Shown here piece by piece: positions 41,771-53,700 of a DNA stretch of 64,000 nt. This DNA is from Gautieria morchelliformis (Eukaryota; Basidiomycota; Agaricomycetes; Gomphales; Gomphaceae). The stretch spans positions 62,001-126,000 of the forward strand of contig WHVA01000078.1 of assembly GCA_015179125.1 (NCBI GenBank), in the 5' to 3' direction. The notes below the pieces were generated by a model. That model was not told where the DNA came from. It made no database searches and saw nothing but the letters and a program-made list of their open reading frames with translations. Within the stretch, counting starts at the first letter, position 1. The number at the start of each line of letters is the position of its first letter. The position numbers and the translations under genes are program-made.

Positions 41771-41929
41771 CTGATGGGAAGACGTCTGACAACAAAGCCG
41801 ACACCTCGGCTTCGGGCACAAGAAAATAGTCAGTGGCCCTCCTGCCTCCGCATGTGCATACCGAGGGACGTGTTGACTCGGCTTGCACATTAGGGGAGGT
41901 AAGAATCAATGCTTCTGCTCTCTGTTCTC

Positions 41930-44618
41930 CGAATTCTCTTGTAGTTAGTTTGTCCTCGTCTCTCGTCCCAAACCAAAAGTTTAAAGATTTAGTAGATTGT
42001 GGTTCTACTCATTGTTTTATCGAATCAGTTTTTGTAAGTAGAAATGTTCTCAAAACCCAATCTGTAGACCCAACAATGGTAGTACAAATTCAGTAATTAC
42101 TGAAGCTGTAGAGCTACCTATCCATTTCCATGATGGTCACATCCATCTGTAGACTTTCATTTCACCCCCCTTGATTCGTCTGTTTTGGTAGTTTTCAGAC
42201 ACAACTGGCTCACCCGCTACAATCCATTGATTGACTGGGTACTGGGCAGTATTACATTCCGAACTACCCTTCTGGGCAGTCCTGTGGAACCTCTGCTGGC
42301 TGCGGCTCATGCTTCCATGGGTGAGACCAAGCCAACTCTGAGCTTGGAAGCCCCCGGGTGGCTCTCCTGAATGCGGTAGCATTTTACTGTGCCTGCAAAC
42401 TAGAGAGTTCCCAATGTTTCCAGCCAAATCTGGCACAACCCGAATCTGAAGTTTGGCCCATTCGGCCTTGGTGCAATCCGACCCAGTGGATCTGAAGGAT
42501 GTCCTGAAGGAGTACCATGACTTCGCGGATGTCTTTAGCAAGTCCAAAGGTGACGCCTTGGCTCCCCACTGACTCTATGATCTCAAGATCATGCTCAAGA
42601 ATGGTGCTACTCCTCCTCAACTGCCGTTATATTCACTCTACCTTGAAGCTTGCCATGCTCTGAGTTTTCATTGATGAGCACCTGAATTTGGGTTACATTC
42701 TGCCCACTTGGTCCTCCCACGGAGCCCCTATCCTCTTTGTCAAAAAGAAGAGTGGTGAACTTCGACTCTGTGTGGATTTCTGAGCACTCAATAAGATTAT
42801 GAAGAAGGACTGCTATCCACTTCTGTTGATTACTGTACCAACTTGTTGGATGCACCCCAAAGGGCTTGGATTTATACCAAAATTGACCTTCGGCATGCAT
42901 TCCACCTTGTCCGAGTCACCAAAGGCAATGAGTGGAAAACAGCTTTCTGGACCTGGTACAGCTCCTTTGAATGGCTAGTCATGCTGTTCGGCTTAACCAG
43001 TGGTCCTGTGGCTCTCCAACGTTTCATGAATGACGTCTTTGGAGATATGCTAGATGTATGCGTCATCATGTATCTTGACGACATACTCATCTACTCAGAT
43101 GACCTGGTCAAACACAGGGAACATGTCCGTGAAGTGTTGCGGCATCTTCAGAAATACAGTCTCTATGCCAAACCCGATAAATGTGAATGGCACCGTGATT
43201 CTGTGGAATTCCTAGGGTATATGCTCTCTACCAATGGCTTTACCATGTCTGAAGACAAAGTCCAAACCATCCACAATTGGCCTGAGCCTTGGAAGGTAAA
43301 GTATATTCAGTCCTTCCTCGGCTTCACCAACTTCTACCGCCGCTTCATCTATAACTATTCTGACATCACGGTTCCCCTTACCCGGCTTACTCGTAAAGGC
43401 ACCCCATGGGCATTTACCAAAGAATGCCAAAAGTCTTTCAATTACCTCAAGGAAGCTTTCACTTCAGCCCCGATTCTGTTGCATTGGGTTCCCAACCGGC
43501 CTATGGTCATGGAAACTGATGCCTCGGATTATGCCCTTCACGCAATCCTGTCCCTGTTCGACAATGAAGGCAGTCCTGCACCCGGTCACTTTCGCCTCCC
43601 GAACATTTTCCAGTGCTGAATTAAATTACAAAAAACAGCTACTGGCAATTTTTGAAGCATTTCAATGTTGGAGACACTATTTGGAGAGCTCTGGCTCCCC
43701 TATTGACATTGTCACTTGTCACAAAAACTTGGAGTATTTTGCCACCACAAAGTTGCTAACCCAACGAAAAGCCCACTGGTCCAAATTCCTCTCGCAACCT
43801 CATTATTTGGTTCCGTCCCAGAAAGCTCAGTACAAAACCCGATGCTCTAACTAGACCATGGGACGTCTACCTTGAAGAGGGAGGTAATGACTATGGCTCA
43901 GGCAACCTGCAGAACTTCCGACCAATTTTCACTAATCAACAACTGTCCGAATCCCTCTGGACAACTTGTTTGCTTGCACCCGCTCTCCAAGCAAGCACTG
44001 TAATGGACTCTGAGAAGCTTCATGCTGACATCTTAGCCAACCTGACATCCAATCCCACAGCCACTTGGCATCTCGGTGATAGTCCCGACCCAAGATGGAT
44101 GCAAACTGAGGATGGCTTCCTCCACCTCAACGGCCGCATATATGTTCCTGATGCCAACAATCTCTGGCTCCAAGTACTCCAGTACAAACATGACCATGTA
44201 CTCTCAGGATATTTTGACCAAAACAAGACCTTAGAACTCATCTGATAGGAATATACATGGCTCACACTTTGGTCTTTCATCATTGACTTCTGCAAGTCAT
44301 GCACCACTTGCTTGCATTTGAAGTCACAGCGTCATTGGCCTTACGGCTCCCGGCAGCTTCCGATACCTGAGCAACCTTGGAATTCCATCTCCATGGATTT
44401 CATTCAGCAGTTGCTGGCATCTTTGGGATTCACTGCAATCCTTGTAGTAGTTTGCTGCTTAACTAAGCAGAGCATATTCATTCTGACTTACAACACAGTC
44501 ACTTCTGAAAACCTCGCCCACCTGTTTGTCTTGCACATATTCTTGAAGCATGATGTCCCTAGTCATGTGACATCAGACCAAGGCTTGGAATTCGTCTCAC
44601 ACTTTGTCCATTCCCTTG
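41930..44618 (+). pseudogene. gypsy-4 pol (protease, RT, RNase H, part of integrase), decayed
   Basis: A protease relic (FKDLVDCGSTHCFIES; Cys in place of the usual Ser or Thr of DSG/DTG) lies near 41985. [17 protein letters not shown], then an open stretch 42843-43619 with RHAFHLVRV, the catalytic YLDDILIYSDD, CEWHRDSVEFLGYMLS. RNase H: METDASDYALHAIL, then a frameshift to ASRTFSSAELNYKKQLLAI. Integrase: KHDHVLSGYFDQNKTLELI, CKSCTTC, then MDFIQQLLAS and SDQGLEFVSHF. The frame is cut at about 44618 by an inverted LTR fragment, so the last catalytic Glu and the chromodomain are missing. Confidence 0.82.
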
Positions 44619-45111
44619 GTACGAGCATTCGATATAAGTAGTCTACATTCGCATGTATATTCCCCAGTTCAATTATCATGCGTCCATCTTGTGCAAAACT
44701 TGACCTCGCTGTGACTATCATCTTGAGCCTTCTCCTATAGATTTCTATGTTCAACCAGAGGAAGACTTAAGCATCACTGGTGAGTTTTCATACTTCATCT
44801 TCATTACCTTAGCCTTCGAACTATTATCTGTGCTGTCGGCAAAGGGCTTCGAAGGAGCGCCTTCGCCAGCGAAAGGATTGTTGCTACTTAGACAACCTTT
44901 CCGTGACACCTTGCATGTTACATCGTCAAGTGCCACGGGCTATTTCGCTATGACTGTAGATAGGGTGAACCCCGATCGGGTAGCCTTCGTATCTTCTGAA
45001 TATTTATTGGTTCACCCTATTCGCCGAACGGCATACTTATTCGCACAAGTTATTCAGGCATTCGCTGTGTTCACTAATAACAATATTAACGCCTAAAAAC
45101 CAATCTTGACA
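44619..45111 (+). mobile_element. Truncated LTR of gypsy family 1, opposite orientation
   Basis: This is the reverse complement of about 1091-1585: it includes ACTTATATC..ATGC-type sequence, GGGCTATTTCGCTA and the end ACCAATCTTGACA at 45111. The left side is cut at the junction with gypsy-4 integrase. Confidence 0.85.
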
Positions 45112-45811
45112 GGACCCAATCTTCATCCAAGGGATCATCTCCCTCATTCATTGCCAGTGTAATTAAGTTTTCTTGCAGATTTTCATCTCCCCAATCCCCA
45201 CACAATGACTCTTCTTCAACTTCTGTATCTGAGTCCATGCCGGCATTGTCATCATTGATAATAAACCTGGTGCTGTCAAAGTGCAACCCTAATTCTTGTT
45301 CTGGTATATCACACATGTGTGGGTTGCTGTTCTCATGGGGATAAACTGGTGTTGGCATGTCGTTCATGAGAGGTTCCACATTTGGTAACTGTGGAATGTT
45401 TGACTGGTTCACCTGATTTAGAAGGCCAGTGGTGTCTTGGGTATGTTTTAGACGCCGTCCATGAGCCATTGAAGAGGATACAGTTGTAGCTTGTGGGTCC
45501 CACTTGCATTTCCCCCTTTTTTTTTGTGCCACAGCTGTTAGCCTGAACTCAATTTGGCAAGTGTAATAATGTTCAGCTCATTGAGAGCTTTCAATTGCAC
45601 ATTTTTCATATTTTTCCCAAAATTCTTTTGGGGTGGCCAAATTTTCAGTGTTGTCAGCCCCAAATTTTTGATATAAGAAAATCAGCTCGTAGAATCATGT
45701 TCATCAGGGTGTAATATACACATTTTAGCAGTTTTTTTACTATTCTGAATGTTTGTAGCAGTGTGCGTAAATAGGGTCACTAAGTTTGCTGAGTTTGATT
45801 GTCCGCAACTG
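45112..45811 (-). mobile_element. Tc1-like element fragment with CAGTTGCGGAC terminus
   Basis: The right end reads, on the minus strand, CAGTTGCGGACAA, followed outward by TA (45812-45813). The same terminus ends the element at 53701-55033. Shared internal blocks (GGGGTGGCCAAATTTT, TCAGCCC) support one family. The left part is lost at the LTR junction. A minus-strand frame (45532 leftward, MAQKKRGKCKWDPQA) starts inside it; I do not recognise its product. Confidence 0.65.
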
Positions 45812-46116
45812 TATTCTGTCCCACTCCTTGCGATCCTCCTCAGTTTTCACTCCCTGCGCTTTTTGCACATCTTCAGCTTTCCGTGCCTCCTTGGCTTCCT
45901 TTGCAGCTTCAGCCTGTGCTTCCCGTTCTTTCCGAGCCTCCTCGGCTTTCTGCTCATCCTCCGCGGCTTCTTCTCCAGAGCCTCCTTGCGCCCTTGCATA
46001 AGTCACCATTTCTCCATCAGAGCTTTTCGGCACTCTTCGGCCCCACATTCAACTTGCGCAAGTTCTGCATCAAGCTCATCAATTTCATTGATAGGAATTT
46101 CGTGCGCATCTGACAT
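45812..46116 (-). pseudogene. Antisense gypsy gene, N-terminal remnant (copy 3)
   Basis: It starts at ATG 46116, 136 bp from the 3' LTR, as in gypsy-2 (134 bp). MSDAHEIPINEIDELDAEL aligns with MPETREFPISEVDVELV of copy 2. A TGA at codon 38 falls at the same aligned place as the codon-35 TGA of copy 2. Then a frameshift, the charged helix (EEARKEREAQAEAAKEAKEA), and truncation by the Tc1-like element. The zinc-cluster exon is gone. Confidence 0.7.
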
Positions 46117-46251
46117 GATTCGTGAAGTCCTGATGATGATGGGAGAAGGCAAGAAGCAGAACTTGAAACAAAGCTTATGTAACCTTCCCAACCTGGCAAT
46201 CTCCAGGATCTCACTTATGGCCTTATGGGTTCAACCATAAGGGGGAGGTAC

Positions 46252-46703
46252 TGTTATGATCCATTCCCAAGTCCGGTCCTGAAGCCTCAGCTTCAGTACT
46301 CACTCAGGAACCTCAGGTTTCACTCGGCTTCCTCAGGTTCTCTTCATACCTTCCCATCACCCCTGATTTCCCTTCCTAGTTAGTTCCCTGTATGTCCAAC
46401 CCTTTGTTCCCCCTGTCCATTGCTCCGATCATTGATCCCTCTGACCCTGCATACTACTATACTATATAAACCCTCCAGTCATGTATCATAGTTCCTCAGT
46501 TCAGATATCAACTTAGCTTCTCATACACTAAACCCTTCTGCTTGATATCAATTCTGATCCTTGGCTTATAGCCGAGCCTGTTCCTGAAATTAGCGCAGAA
46601 CACTGAGTGGGCACAACCCACAAGGTTGAAGCCAAGCCCTCTGCTCCGAGATCCCGGTTTGGCTCTGTAGAGATGAACTACAGTACGACTTACAGTCTTA
46701 ACA
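46252..46703 (+). repeat. 3' LTR of gypsy-4
   Basis: It begins TGTTATGATCC after GGGGGAGGTAC and ends GTCTTAACA. The pol II promoter is visible as ACTATATAAACC at about 46461-46472. It closely matches 26372-26731 plus 40349-40441. Confidence 0.9.
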
Positions 46704-46855
46704 CCAACAGGGGACCCAACATCATACAAACTCCCGATGTCCTCCTCAGAAGCTGAGCTATGGCTACATGCCATGAAGGAGGAAATCAGGTGCCTACTAG
46801 AAAATGGAACCTGGGAGCTAGCAGACTTACTGGAGGGCAGGCACACAGTTAAGTG
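46704..46855 (+). pseudogene. copia-1 linker and start of RT
   Basis: The frame (YKLPMSSSEAELWLHAMKEE, LLENGTWELADL) is the typical copia RT N-terminus. It continues 25763-26371 after removal of gypsy-4 and ends at the hAT insertion. Confidence 0.8.
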
Positions 46856-49800
46856 TAGTGATGGGCACGGCCCGGCCCAGGCCGCGGCTTAGCCCAAGCC
46901 GAGCCGCCAAAAGCCCGAGCCAGGCCAGGCCCAAGCCGTTGGCACAGCGGGCTTCCTGGCCTGGCTTGGGTTTTGACAAGCCCGAGCCGAGCCCGGAAGC
47001 CGTGGCTTATGGGCGCCTGAGCCCAAGGATCTTCGGTGACCAAAAAAGGTTAGTTCTACCCTCACATAGGCATGTAATGATATTATTTTACCTCAACAAT
47101 GTAGTTAAATTTTCTCTCTCGTTCATATACTACTATGCGCCGGGCACAGCGTGTGGATACATCTGATAGCAACTCGGAGATGGAGCTACCTACAGTGCCA
47201 ACGGTCACAAGCACCGGGCGTGTGGTCAAGCCGAGTGCGGCGCTACGTGATCCTTTAAACGTTGCCTCGCAGAAGGGAAAAGTATCAGCAAAGTCTAGAG
47301 AAGATAAAACTGACAATCATAGGGACAAGAGACTGAAGAGTGCATCAGAACCCTCAAAGGCTAAGAGGGTTTCCGGTCAACAGAAGGGTAACACAGAAAA
47401 AGATGCAGCTGCCGCTAGTGAGTTTGCTTCATTTATCGCTGCACCGTATTATATAATTCGAGGTTGCAATCTTCCAACAGTGGTACCTGCTGACACGCAG
47501 CTCAGCCTAGACCATGACGCCACGCATCCAGATGGATGGCTTGTGGATCTAGATGATATAGATAGTGTACCTGAAACGAGTAGCAATAAAATCAAGGACC
47601 GCACGCTTGACATTCAATTCTTCTTCGCTAATGCACGTGTTGAAGAGGGCAAAAGGCTAATTGAGTGCAAGCTATGTGTGTACGTAGCAACATCTCATTC
47701 AAATCAAGATACCTACTAATCCATATATTAGCAAAGGGGATAGACACAAAGCCGTATACACCCACGATGTATCCACACTCTGAAGGCACATGCAAGCATT
47801 CCATCAGGTCACAGCATGCCCATCTGTTATTGTAAGAGCTTCCTAATCTATTTTATTCAGGGCAAATACAATGAGTGGTGTAAGAAAATGGGATTTATTA
47901 GCAAATTGCCCCAAGCTCGCAAGGATGCCAAGGCCGCTGCGAGCAATAAGCTGCTTACCGATCACTTTGACAAGGCCGCACCCAAAGAAGCCAAGGAGAA
48001 GCTCCCACCCTACTCTGATGCCCTTTTTAAGCGAGTGGCAATAGAATGGTTGATTGCAACAGATCAAGTGAGCATATTTTCAGTCTATCTTCAACAGATA
48101 ACATTCATCAATCATGCCATAGCCTATTTCAGGCCTCGAACACCCATGATTCCATGAGATGATCTCTCTGGCCTCACGTGGCAAGGAACATGTGAAGGTT
48201 CCCGGTCGCAAGGTTGCCCGCACAGAGATTTTGGATTTATTCCAGAGTCATCTCCGGGATCTCAAGAAGCTTCTAAATGTAAGTGTAATATATTATATAT
48301 ACTGTAATCTCCATAAGTCTCACCTGCAGAGTGACTCGGTGAAAGGCCGTGTTTCAACCACATGCGATGCATGGCAAGCTTCAAACGTTGATGAGTACTT
48401 CGCAGTCACAGGGCACTAGATTGAGGAAGGAAAGGAGGGTTTAAGCCTGCAGAGTGCCCTGTTAGGATTCACGCGCGTGAATAACGCTCACTCAGGCAGA
48501 CGGTTAGGACAAGCACTTTTCAAAATTCTTGATCGCGTTGGTATCATACACAAAGTACATAGCTCTTGTTCAATGCACAACAATCTCATGTCACACCCTT
48601 CAGGTTGGTTGGGTGACATGCGACAACGCAAGTAACAATACAACGATGATGGAGGAGCTGGCAACACGCATCCAGGAACGTACCGGGAAGCCGTTCGACG
48701 CTGAACAACAGCGCGTCTGGTTAGTCCAATTTCTCCTGATTACTAGTGATGTGCTTATCGCCTATAAGCTGTCTCACTCATGTTATAAACCTTGCTACAC
48801 AAGCGTTCCTATCCGCGCACTCAAAAACACCCCATTACCACCCTCAATACCCCGATCGCCACATCCCAGACACCGACGCTGTCAAGCGGGATGCTGTGGG
48901 GCTTATTAGAGCTATTTGTGTCAAAGTAAGCATAGACTATTCTCATGTTCGCTACACTCACACTGTGGATTCCGTGCCACAGGAACGATCATCTGCTAAA
49001 CGCAAGCAGATATATCATGCACTCCAGGTTCGGCACAAGGTCGAGCGTCCAACAACGCTGTTGCTGGATATGGTTGTGAGATGGTCCTCCACATATGTTA
49101 TGCTTGACCGTGCATATCGAAACCGAGAGGTATATATTCATACTGTATCCTGTTACTGTCATGCGGCTGACGTCCGTGAAGCATGTCAACCGTTTCGTTC
49201 TTGAAATTGCCCAATTGGAGCCTGATCGTACCAAGAGAGCTCAGCTCCTAAGCCTTCAGCCGACTCAAGAGGAGTGGGGCAGCGTCAAAATATTCCTACA
49301 ACTGCTTCGTGTAAGTTCCCGGCCTGTCATTCTTTCGATAGACGCACTTGAACTAATGTATATAATATACTAAGCTGGCAGATGAAGCCCAGCATGAGTT
49401 TTCTGCTGAAAAATACCCAACATTACACCTTGCCATACCTGCCTTGGAAGGCCTGCACGCTGCACGGACCGCACGGGCGGCGGCATGCACTGGATATATT
49501 GAGTTTCAAGGGCCACTCCAAGCCGGTCTATCCAAAATCGCAGAATATTATCAAAAGACTGAGGAAACTGATGCCTACCTCATGGCTATTGGTATGTGAC
49601 TCCTTCTGTCCATTGGTCACTGAATTTATTGTCCCAGTTCTTCATCCTGCACACAAACTCCGTTACTTCATCAAAAACTGGGGTGAAGAACTCACCGCAA
49701 AGGTTCAAACAACAGTGGAGCAAATTGTAAGTGCGAGTGCGATGCTTACATTCTAGTTGTTGATAATAAGTGATCCAGTATAAGGCTCGATGGGAGACCA

Positions 49801-50602
49801 TGCGAACGGCAGGACACGAGACATCTGAACACACCGTTCCTAAGAAACGGCGTGCCCAGACGCTCATGGAAGACCTCAGCGGGGATGAGGATAACGAGAC
49901 CGCGGTTTCAGCCTCAAGCCCATCAGGCTGGATCATCGATGTGGATGACGGTTGGAAGGAGGACTTTGACCCCTTCCTTCGCTCACATGATCGCATAATG
50001 GAAGGAAAGACACTACTGCAGTGGTGGGGGGTAAGTCCTATAGACTTTTAGAAGACACACTGACTTATCTCGATACAGGCCAATGGGTGGCGATATCCCA
50101 TTTGGCAGTCACTCGCTTTTGACTACCTCGCTATAATGGCATCATCGGTGTCAAGTGAGCGTACATTTTCGAGCTCAGGAATCACGATCACAAAACGCCG
50201 TAATCGCCTGCGGGGCGATGTGGTGGAAGCCCTTCAAGTAGTCAAATGTGCACTGCGTAACGACATACTAGTGCGTGAGCCTAGCCCGAGTTCGAAGTTG
50301 GAAATAGATCTGTTGACCGAAGAGGATGGTCTGGAGGCATCCAGTGACAGCAACCGCGACAGCTTCGAGTTTGGGAGTGATTGCGAGTGCGGACTACAAG
50401 ATATACTTGACGATGAAGATGATATGTGATATTGGTAGGATAACTACAATATACAAGTCTTATGCTAGGTTCCCCACCAACAGGCCGCGGCCCAAGCCGG
50501 GCCTGCTGTTAAGGGCCTGGCTCAGGATTTGGCAAGCCCGAGCCCGAGCAAGCCAGGCCCAAGCCCGGGCTTTGGGGCCGAGCCGGGCCCTGCCCATCAC
50601 TA
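46856..50602 (+). mobile_element. hAT transposon, nearly intact
   Basis: Terminal inverted repeats TAGTGATGGGCA / TGCCCATCACTA; 8-bp target duplication GTTAAGTG (46848-46855 and 50603-50610) within the copia-1 RT. Both ends are GC-rich with repeated GCCCGAGCC/AAGCC words, probably transposase-binding subterminal repeats. It contains one transposase gene of several exons. Confidence 0.93.
47135..50429 (+). pseudogene. hAT transposase (two in-frame stops)
   Basis: This gene would excise and integrate the hAT. From the N-terminus: a basic, serine-rich region; a BED-type zinc finger split by an intron (IECKLC ... HMQAFHQ); KYNEWCKKMGFISKLPQA; the RNase H-like core with STTCDAWQASNVDEYFAVTG and WVTCDNASNNTTMM (catalytic Asp), then LSHVINLATQAFLS; LDMVVRWSSTYVMLDRAY; and the C-terminal dimerisation region ASSVSSERTFSSSGITITK. 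Introns are short, for example around 48064-48130 and 48725-48770. Two stops interrupt exons: TGA at 47781-47783 (CGA expected, before RHMQAFH) and TAG at 48417-48419 (Trp expected after FAVTGH). It is therefore dead or needs a trans-acting relative. Confidence 0.85.
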
Positions 50603-50610
50603 GTTAAGTG

Positions 50611-52049
50611 CAAGTGGGTATACCTGACACAACATGACCCACAGGGACACATCACCTGACACCGGGCACGCCTCGTCGCCAAGGTTTTCCTAAAGACCAC
50701 CAGTATTGACTATGAAGAAACCTTCACACCTGTCGCAAGACTAGACTCACTGAGACTACTGCTATTTCTCACAGCAAAATTTGACCTGGAAGTGCACCGG
50801 ATCTACATCAAATCCCTACCTCAACAGCAACCTGGACGAAGAGCTGTACATGGAACAGCCTGAAGGCTTCACAGCTCAAGGAAAGGAAGGAAAAGTGTGC
50901 AAACTAACAAAAGCTATCCACAGTTTGAAACAGGCAAGACGGAAATGGCACATGCACCTACAAGACATGCTCAACACGCTCAGATTCCAACAGAACCTCG
51001 CCGGCGATGTGTCAATATTCATCAAGCATGATGATGAGGGGGAACACCCCACCATCGTGCTCGTCTACATAGATGACATCACCATAATCGGCATCCTCGC
51101 CACCATCAGCAATCTCAAAGTGAAGATCGGGACACACTACAAAATCACTGATCTGGGGGAGATAAACCACTTCTTAGGCATCCACATCACATGCAATTGC
51201 TCAAAGAAGACAATAACAATAGACCAGTCCCATTACATCGACTGCATGCTGACTCGCTATGAGATGACACAGTGTAGACCAGCACACATGCCTTTCCACC
51301 AGGCACAAAGCTCATACAAAACATGGAGAAATTTTCTGACCCCTCCATAGTTTCCCAATACCAGCAAATCATCAGCTCACTCATGTATGCCATGCTTGGC
51401 TCCACACCAAACATCTGCTTCGCCATCAACTGACTCTCACAGTTCGGTTCAAACCCCACGGCAGAACACCTCCTCACCATGCAGCATGTCCTCCACTATC
51501 TGTCCACAACACAAGGCTACAGCATAACATATGGCAGAAACGACTCTACTGAAATCCTCAGTTACTCTGACTCAGACTGAGCTGCAAACACCGAAGGCCG
51601 TCGGTTGACAAGTGGCTATGTCTTCATCCTGTCAGGAGGCTCCATCGCATGGGCCACGCAGAAGCAATGGACAGTTGCCTTGTCCTCAACAGAAGCCGAA
51701 TACATGGCCCTGATGGAGTGTATGAAACATGCGCAATAGACCATATCACTGCTCCAGCAACTCGATTTTGAAATCAAATTGCCCCTCGACATCTTCTCAG
51801 ATTTGCTACGTGCTCGCGTCCTTGCCACAAATGCCATCTTCCACAAGCAAACAAAGCACATCGATATCAAGTATCACTACATCCATGACTGCATCAAGCT
51901 ATTTTCAAATACAGAAGGGAATCATAGAGATATCAGCTGTATTGACGAAAGACAACGCAGCTGACACCCTGACAAAGTCCCTGCCCCACGAACAGCACCA
52001 AAAACTATCCTCAAAACTGGGGATCAGTGATTGTTCAGTCATGGGGGAG
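50611..52049 (+). pseudogene. copia-1 reverse transcriptase and RNase H
   Basis: RT: CKWVYLTQHDPQGHIT, DYEETFTPVARLDSLR, a long open stretch 50781-51350 with LDEELYMEQPEGF and the catalytic YIDDITII, then NHFLGIHI. RNase H: SYSDSD, SGGSIAWATQKQ, ALSSTEAEYMA, KHIDIKYHYIHD. Several stops, including TGA in SYSDSD[W], mark it as dead. A polypurine tract ends it at the LTR. Confidence 0.83.
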
Positions 52050-52197
52050 TGTTGAAATCCAGATGACGACTGACCAGTCACTGTTCCCTGTACCTTGCTA
52101 TGACTAATCCTTCTTTACTCACCACCTAGTACAAATTATGTAACTACTGTACAGCGGCACTACAGACTTTCTCTGACACCATCTAGGTTTGTGAGCT
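52050..52197 (+). repeat. 3' LTR segment of copia-1
   Basis: It starts TGTTGAAATCC after ATGGGGGAG and is identical in extent to 22291-22437, both stopping at GGTTTGTGAGCT. Beyond it lies a transposase fragment. Confidence 0.75.
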
Positions 52198-53480
52198 GCC
52201 TATAGAAGTTGCTCTAACAATATCATGACCATCAATATACATGCCATTTTGTTTCCTTGAAAACCACAAGTCATGTTTATGCACGCAACCAACTCCATGC
52301 CGTTGAGACAATAATTTTGGCTTTTTTATTGCCAAGCTGTTCCTGCATCTCTGGGGTGGCCACATAGTCAACAACACCTTGTGCTTGTATGTACCCCTCC
52401 TTTTCAATTGACTGCATATGCAGCTGAATTGCCTCAGACAAGTCCTTGTCCTCCAGAACCAAAGAAGTATGCTGACCATACTGGTGCACTGGCAGTTTGC
52501 TACTGGCCAGAAACTTGTGGATCCATGAATGCAGGGCCCATGCATGTGGAATTCCCTTACCTGCTGCTCTGGAAGTGGGTAGGGATGCTAGGCACCATGA
52601 AAATGAAAGCTCAGGGTCAAGATAAAGTTTTAGAATACCCACAATTGCAGTGAGTCAGCTCCACAATAATACATCCTACTTCTTATCCTTACTGGCTACA
52701 GCAAGCTTTGATCAGGCTTCACGCAATGCAGGGAGATCATGCCAGTTAAGGCCACCCAGTGCTGTGTCTGTGGCATTTGGCTGGCTCTGTTTTGAAGGTG
52801 TTCCTGTACTTTTTGCATTGCATCTCCACTATTTATTTATGCTTTGGTCGTATTTCCAGCCTTGGAATCTCCTTGTGTCTCCGAGTTGCCTTGGTCTCAC
52901 TTGGTTGAGGTGCTCTGTTCTTGGAGATTGCAACAGTAGTGGGAGGCTAAGCAGGCATTCATGCAAGAAATTAAAATTAAGAGTGAACTGAAAAACCTAC
53001 CTGAGTCTTGGCTGAATCCTCTTCATTGTCCAAAGGATCCGATGTCAGTTCTACAATGTCTGCAGGTGCCATGATCCTTTTATATGTTTTTGCAAAGAAT
53101 TTTGTAATTAGTTTATTTCCTGTGTTGGTGCTGTCCTTTAGTTGCTTAACCCACCGTTGTTTTGACCTCACTGAATTCCAGGGGTATTTTTTTGGCCACT
53201 TTCTCTTTTTCTCTCTCTCCCTTTCAGCAGCAGCAGCAGTGTCTTGGGCTCTCAGTGTTTCTGCAAAGATTAGCAGAGCTGCATGAGTATGTATTTCATC
53301 TTCTTCATCTTCACCTCCATCCTCTCCTTCAGCTTCAAGTGAGTTGTGTCCCTTGATAGAAGGTAAATACTCATCATCTGAACTACCAGACTCATCCACA
53401 ACCACGGCCTTCTGCAGCCTCGGACATGCAAATTTGAGATTACAGAGCCGAGCAGCTTTATGTTTAGATATTTTTCCCAT
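52198..53480 (-). pseudogene. Tc1/mariner-like (DDE_3-type) transposase, N-terminal part
   Basis: It reads leftward from MGKISKHKAARL at 53480: an acidic region, then KRWVKQ-like RWVKQLKDSTNTGNKLITK. After a gap or intron comes AWALHSWIHKFLASSKLPVH, EDKDLSEAIQLHMQSI, VVDYVATPEMQEQLGNKKAK, and, in another frame, KQNGMYIDGHDIVRA. This order (helical DNA-binding part, then YVDGHER-like motif) is that of agaricomycete DDE_3 transposases. The catalytic domain is absent, cut off at the copia-1 LTR segment. Confidence 0.6.
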
Positions 53481-53626
53481 TGCTATGCATGGTTCAGGGT
53501 GATTCTACGAAAATGCTTTGTGCAGGGAAAAGGGGTATGAAGGGCACCAGAGAGAAGCCTCAGACAACAAAGAAAACAATTGAAAGGCCAACAAATATGT
53601 CACGTGGCCCTTCACATGATGATGGC

Positions 53627-53700
53627 AGCGCTAGACCATGCCTTAGCATTAGTATCGATTGCCAAATGGCCACAGAAGCTGCAAGAATATTAGATATGTA
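53627..53700. repeat. Left half of a duplicated locus (see 61405-61605)
   Basis: It starts AGCGCTAGACCA and runs to GATATGTA, matching 61405-61478. The right half follows the Tc1-like element at 55034-55158. Confidence 0.85.

Larger units (their letters stand above)
26372..46703 (+). mobile_element. Ty3/gypsy element gypsy-4, broken by nested insertions
   Basis: The 5' LTR is split: 26372-26731 plus 40349-40441 make 453 bp, against 452 bp for the 3' LTR (46252-46703). The target duplication is CCGAC (26367-26371) against CCAAC (46704-46708), a CpG-type difference. The interior (40442-46251) holds decayed gag, protease, RT, RNase H, part of integrase and the start of the antisense gene. Insertions: the LTR at 26732-40343 with its own contents, and LTR plus Tc1-like fragments at 44619-45811. 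Confidence 0.85.
22291..52197 (+). mobile_element. Composite Ty1/copia element (copia-1) enlarged by nested insertions
   Basis: A 147-bp LTR segment starting TGTTGAAATCC occurs at 22291-22437 and again at 52050-52197, preceded in the second case by a polypurine tract (ATGGGGGAG). Between them, pieces of one copia pol frame occur in order: integrase tail (25763-26371), linker and RT start (46704-46855), RT and RNase H (50611-52049). Removing the gypsy at 26372-46703 and the hAT at 46856-50602 restores a continuous frame at both joints. The gag and most of integrase are missing, replaced by a truncated gypsy (22438-25762). The idea that both LTR pieces belong to one insertion is inference. Confidence 0.6.

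Noticed and set aside
45112-45532. Minus-strand frame MAQKKRGKCKW.. as a KDZ transposase
   Set aside because: It starts inside the Tc1-like fragment but shows no cysteine cluster or catalytic motif; identity is left open.
22291-52197. Simple tandem arrangement of independent elements
   Set aside because: Target duplications and restored copia reading frames at the joints show nested insertion instead.
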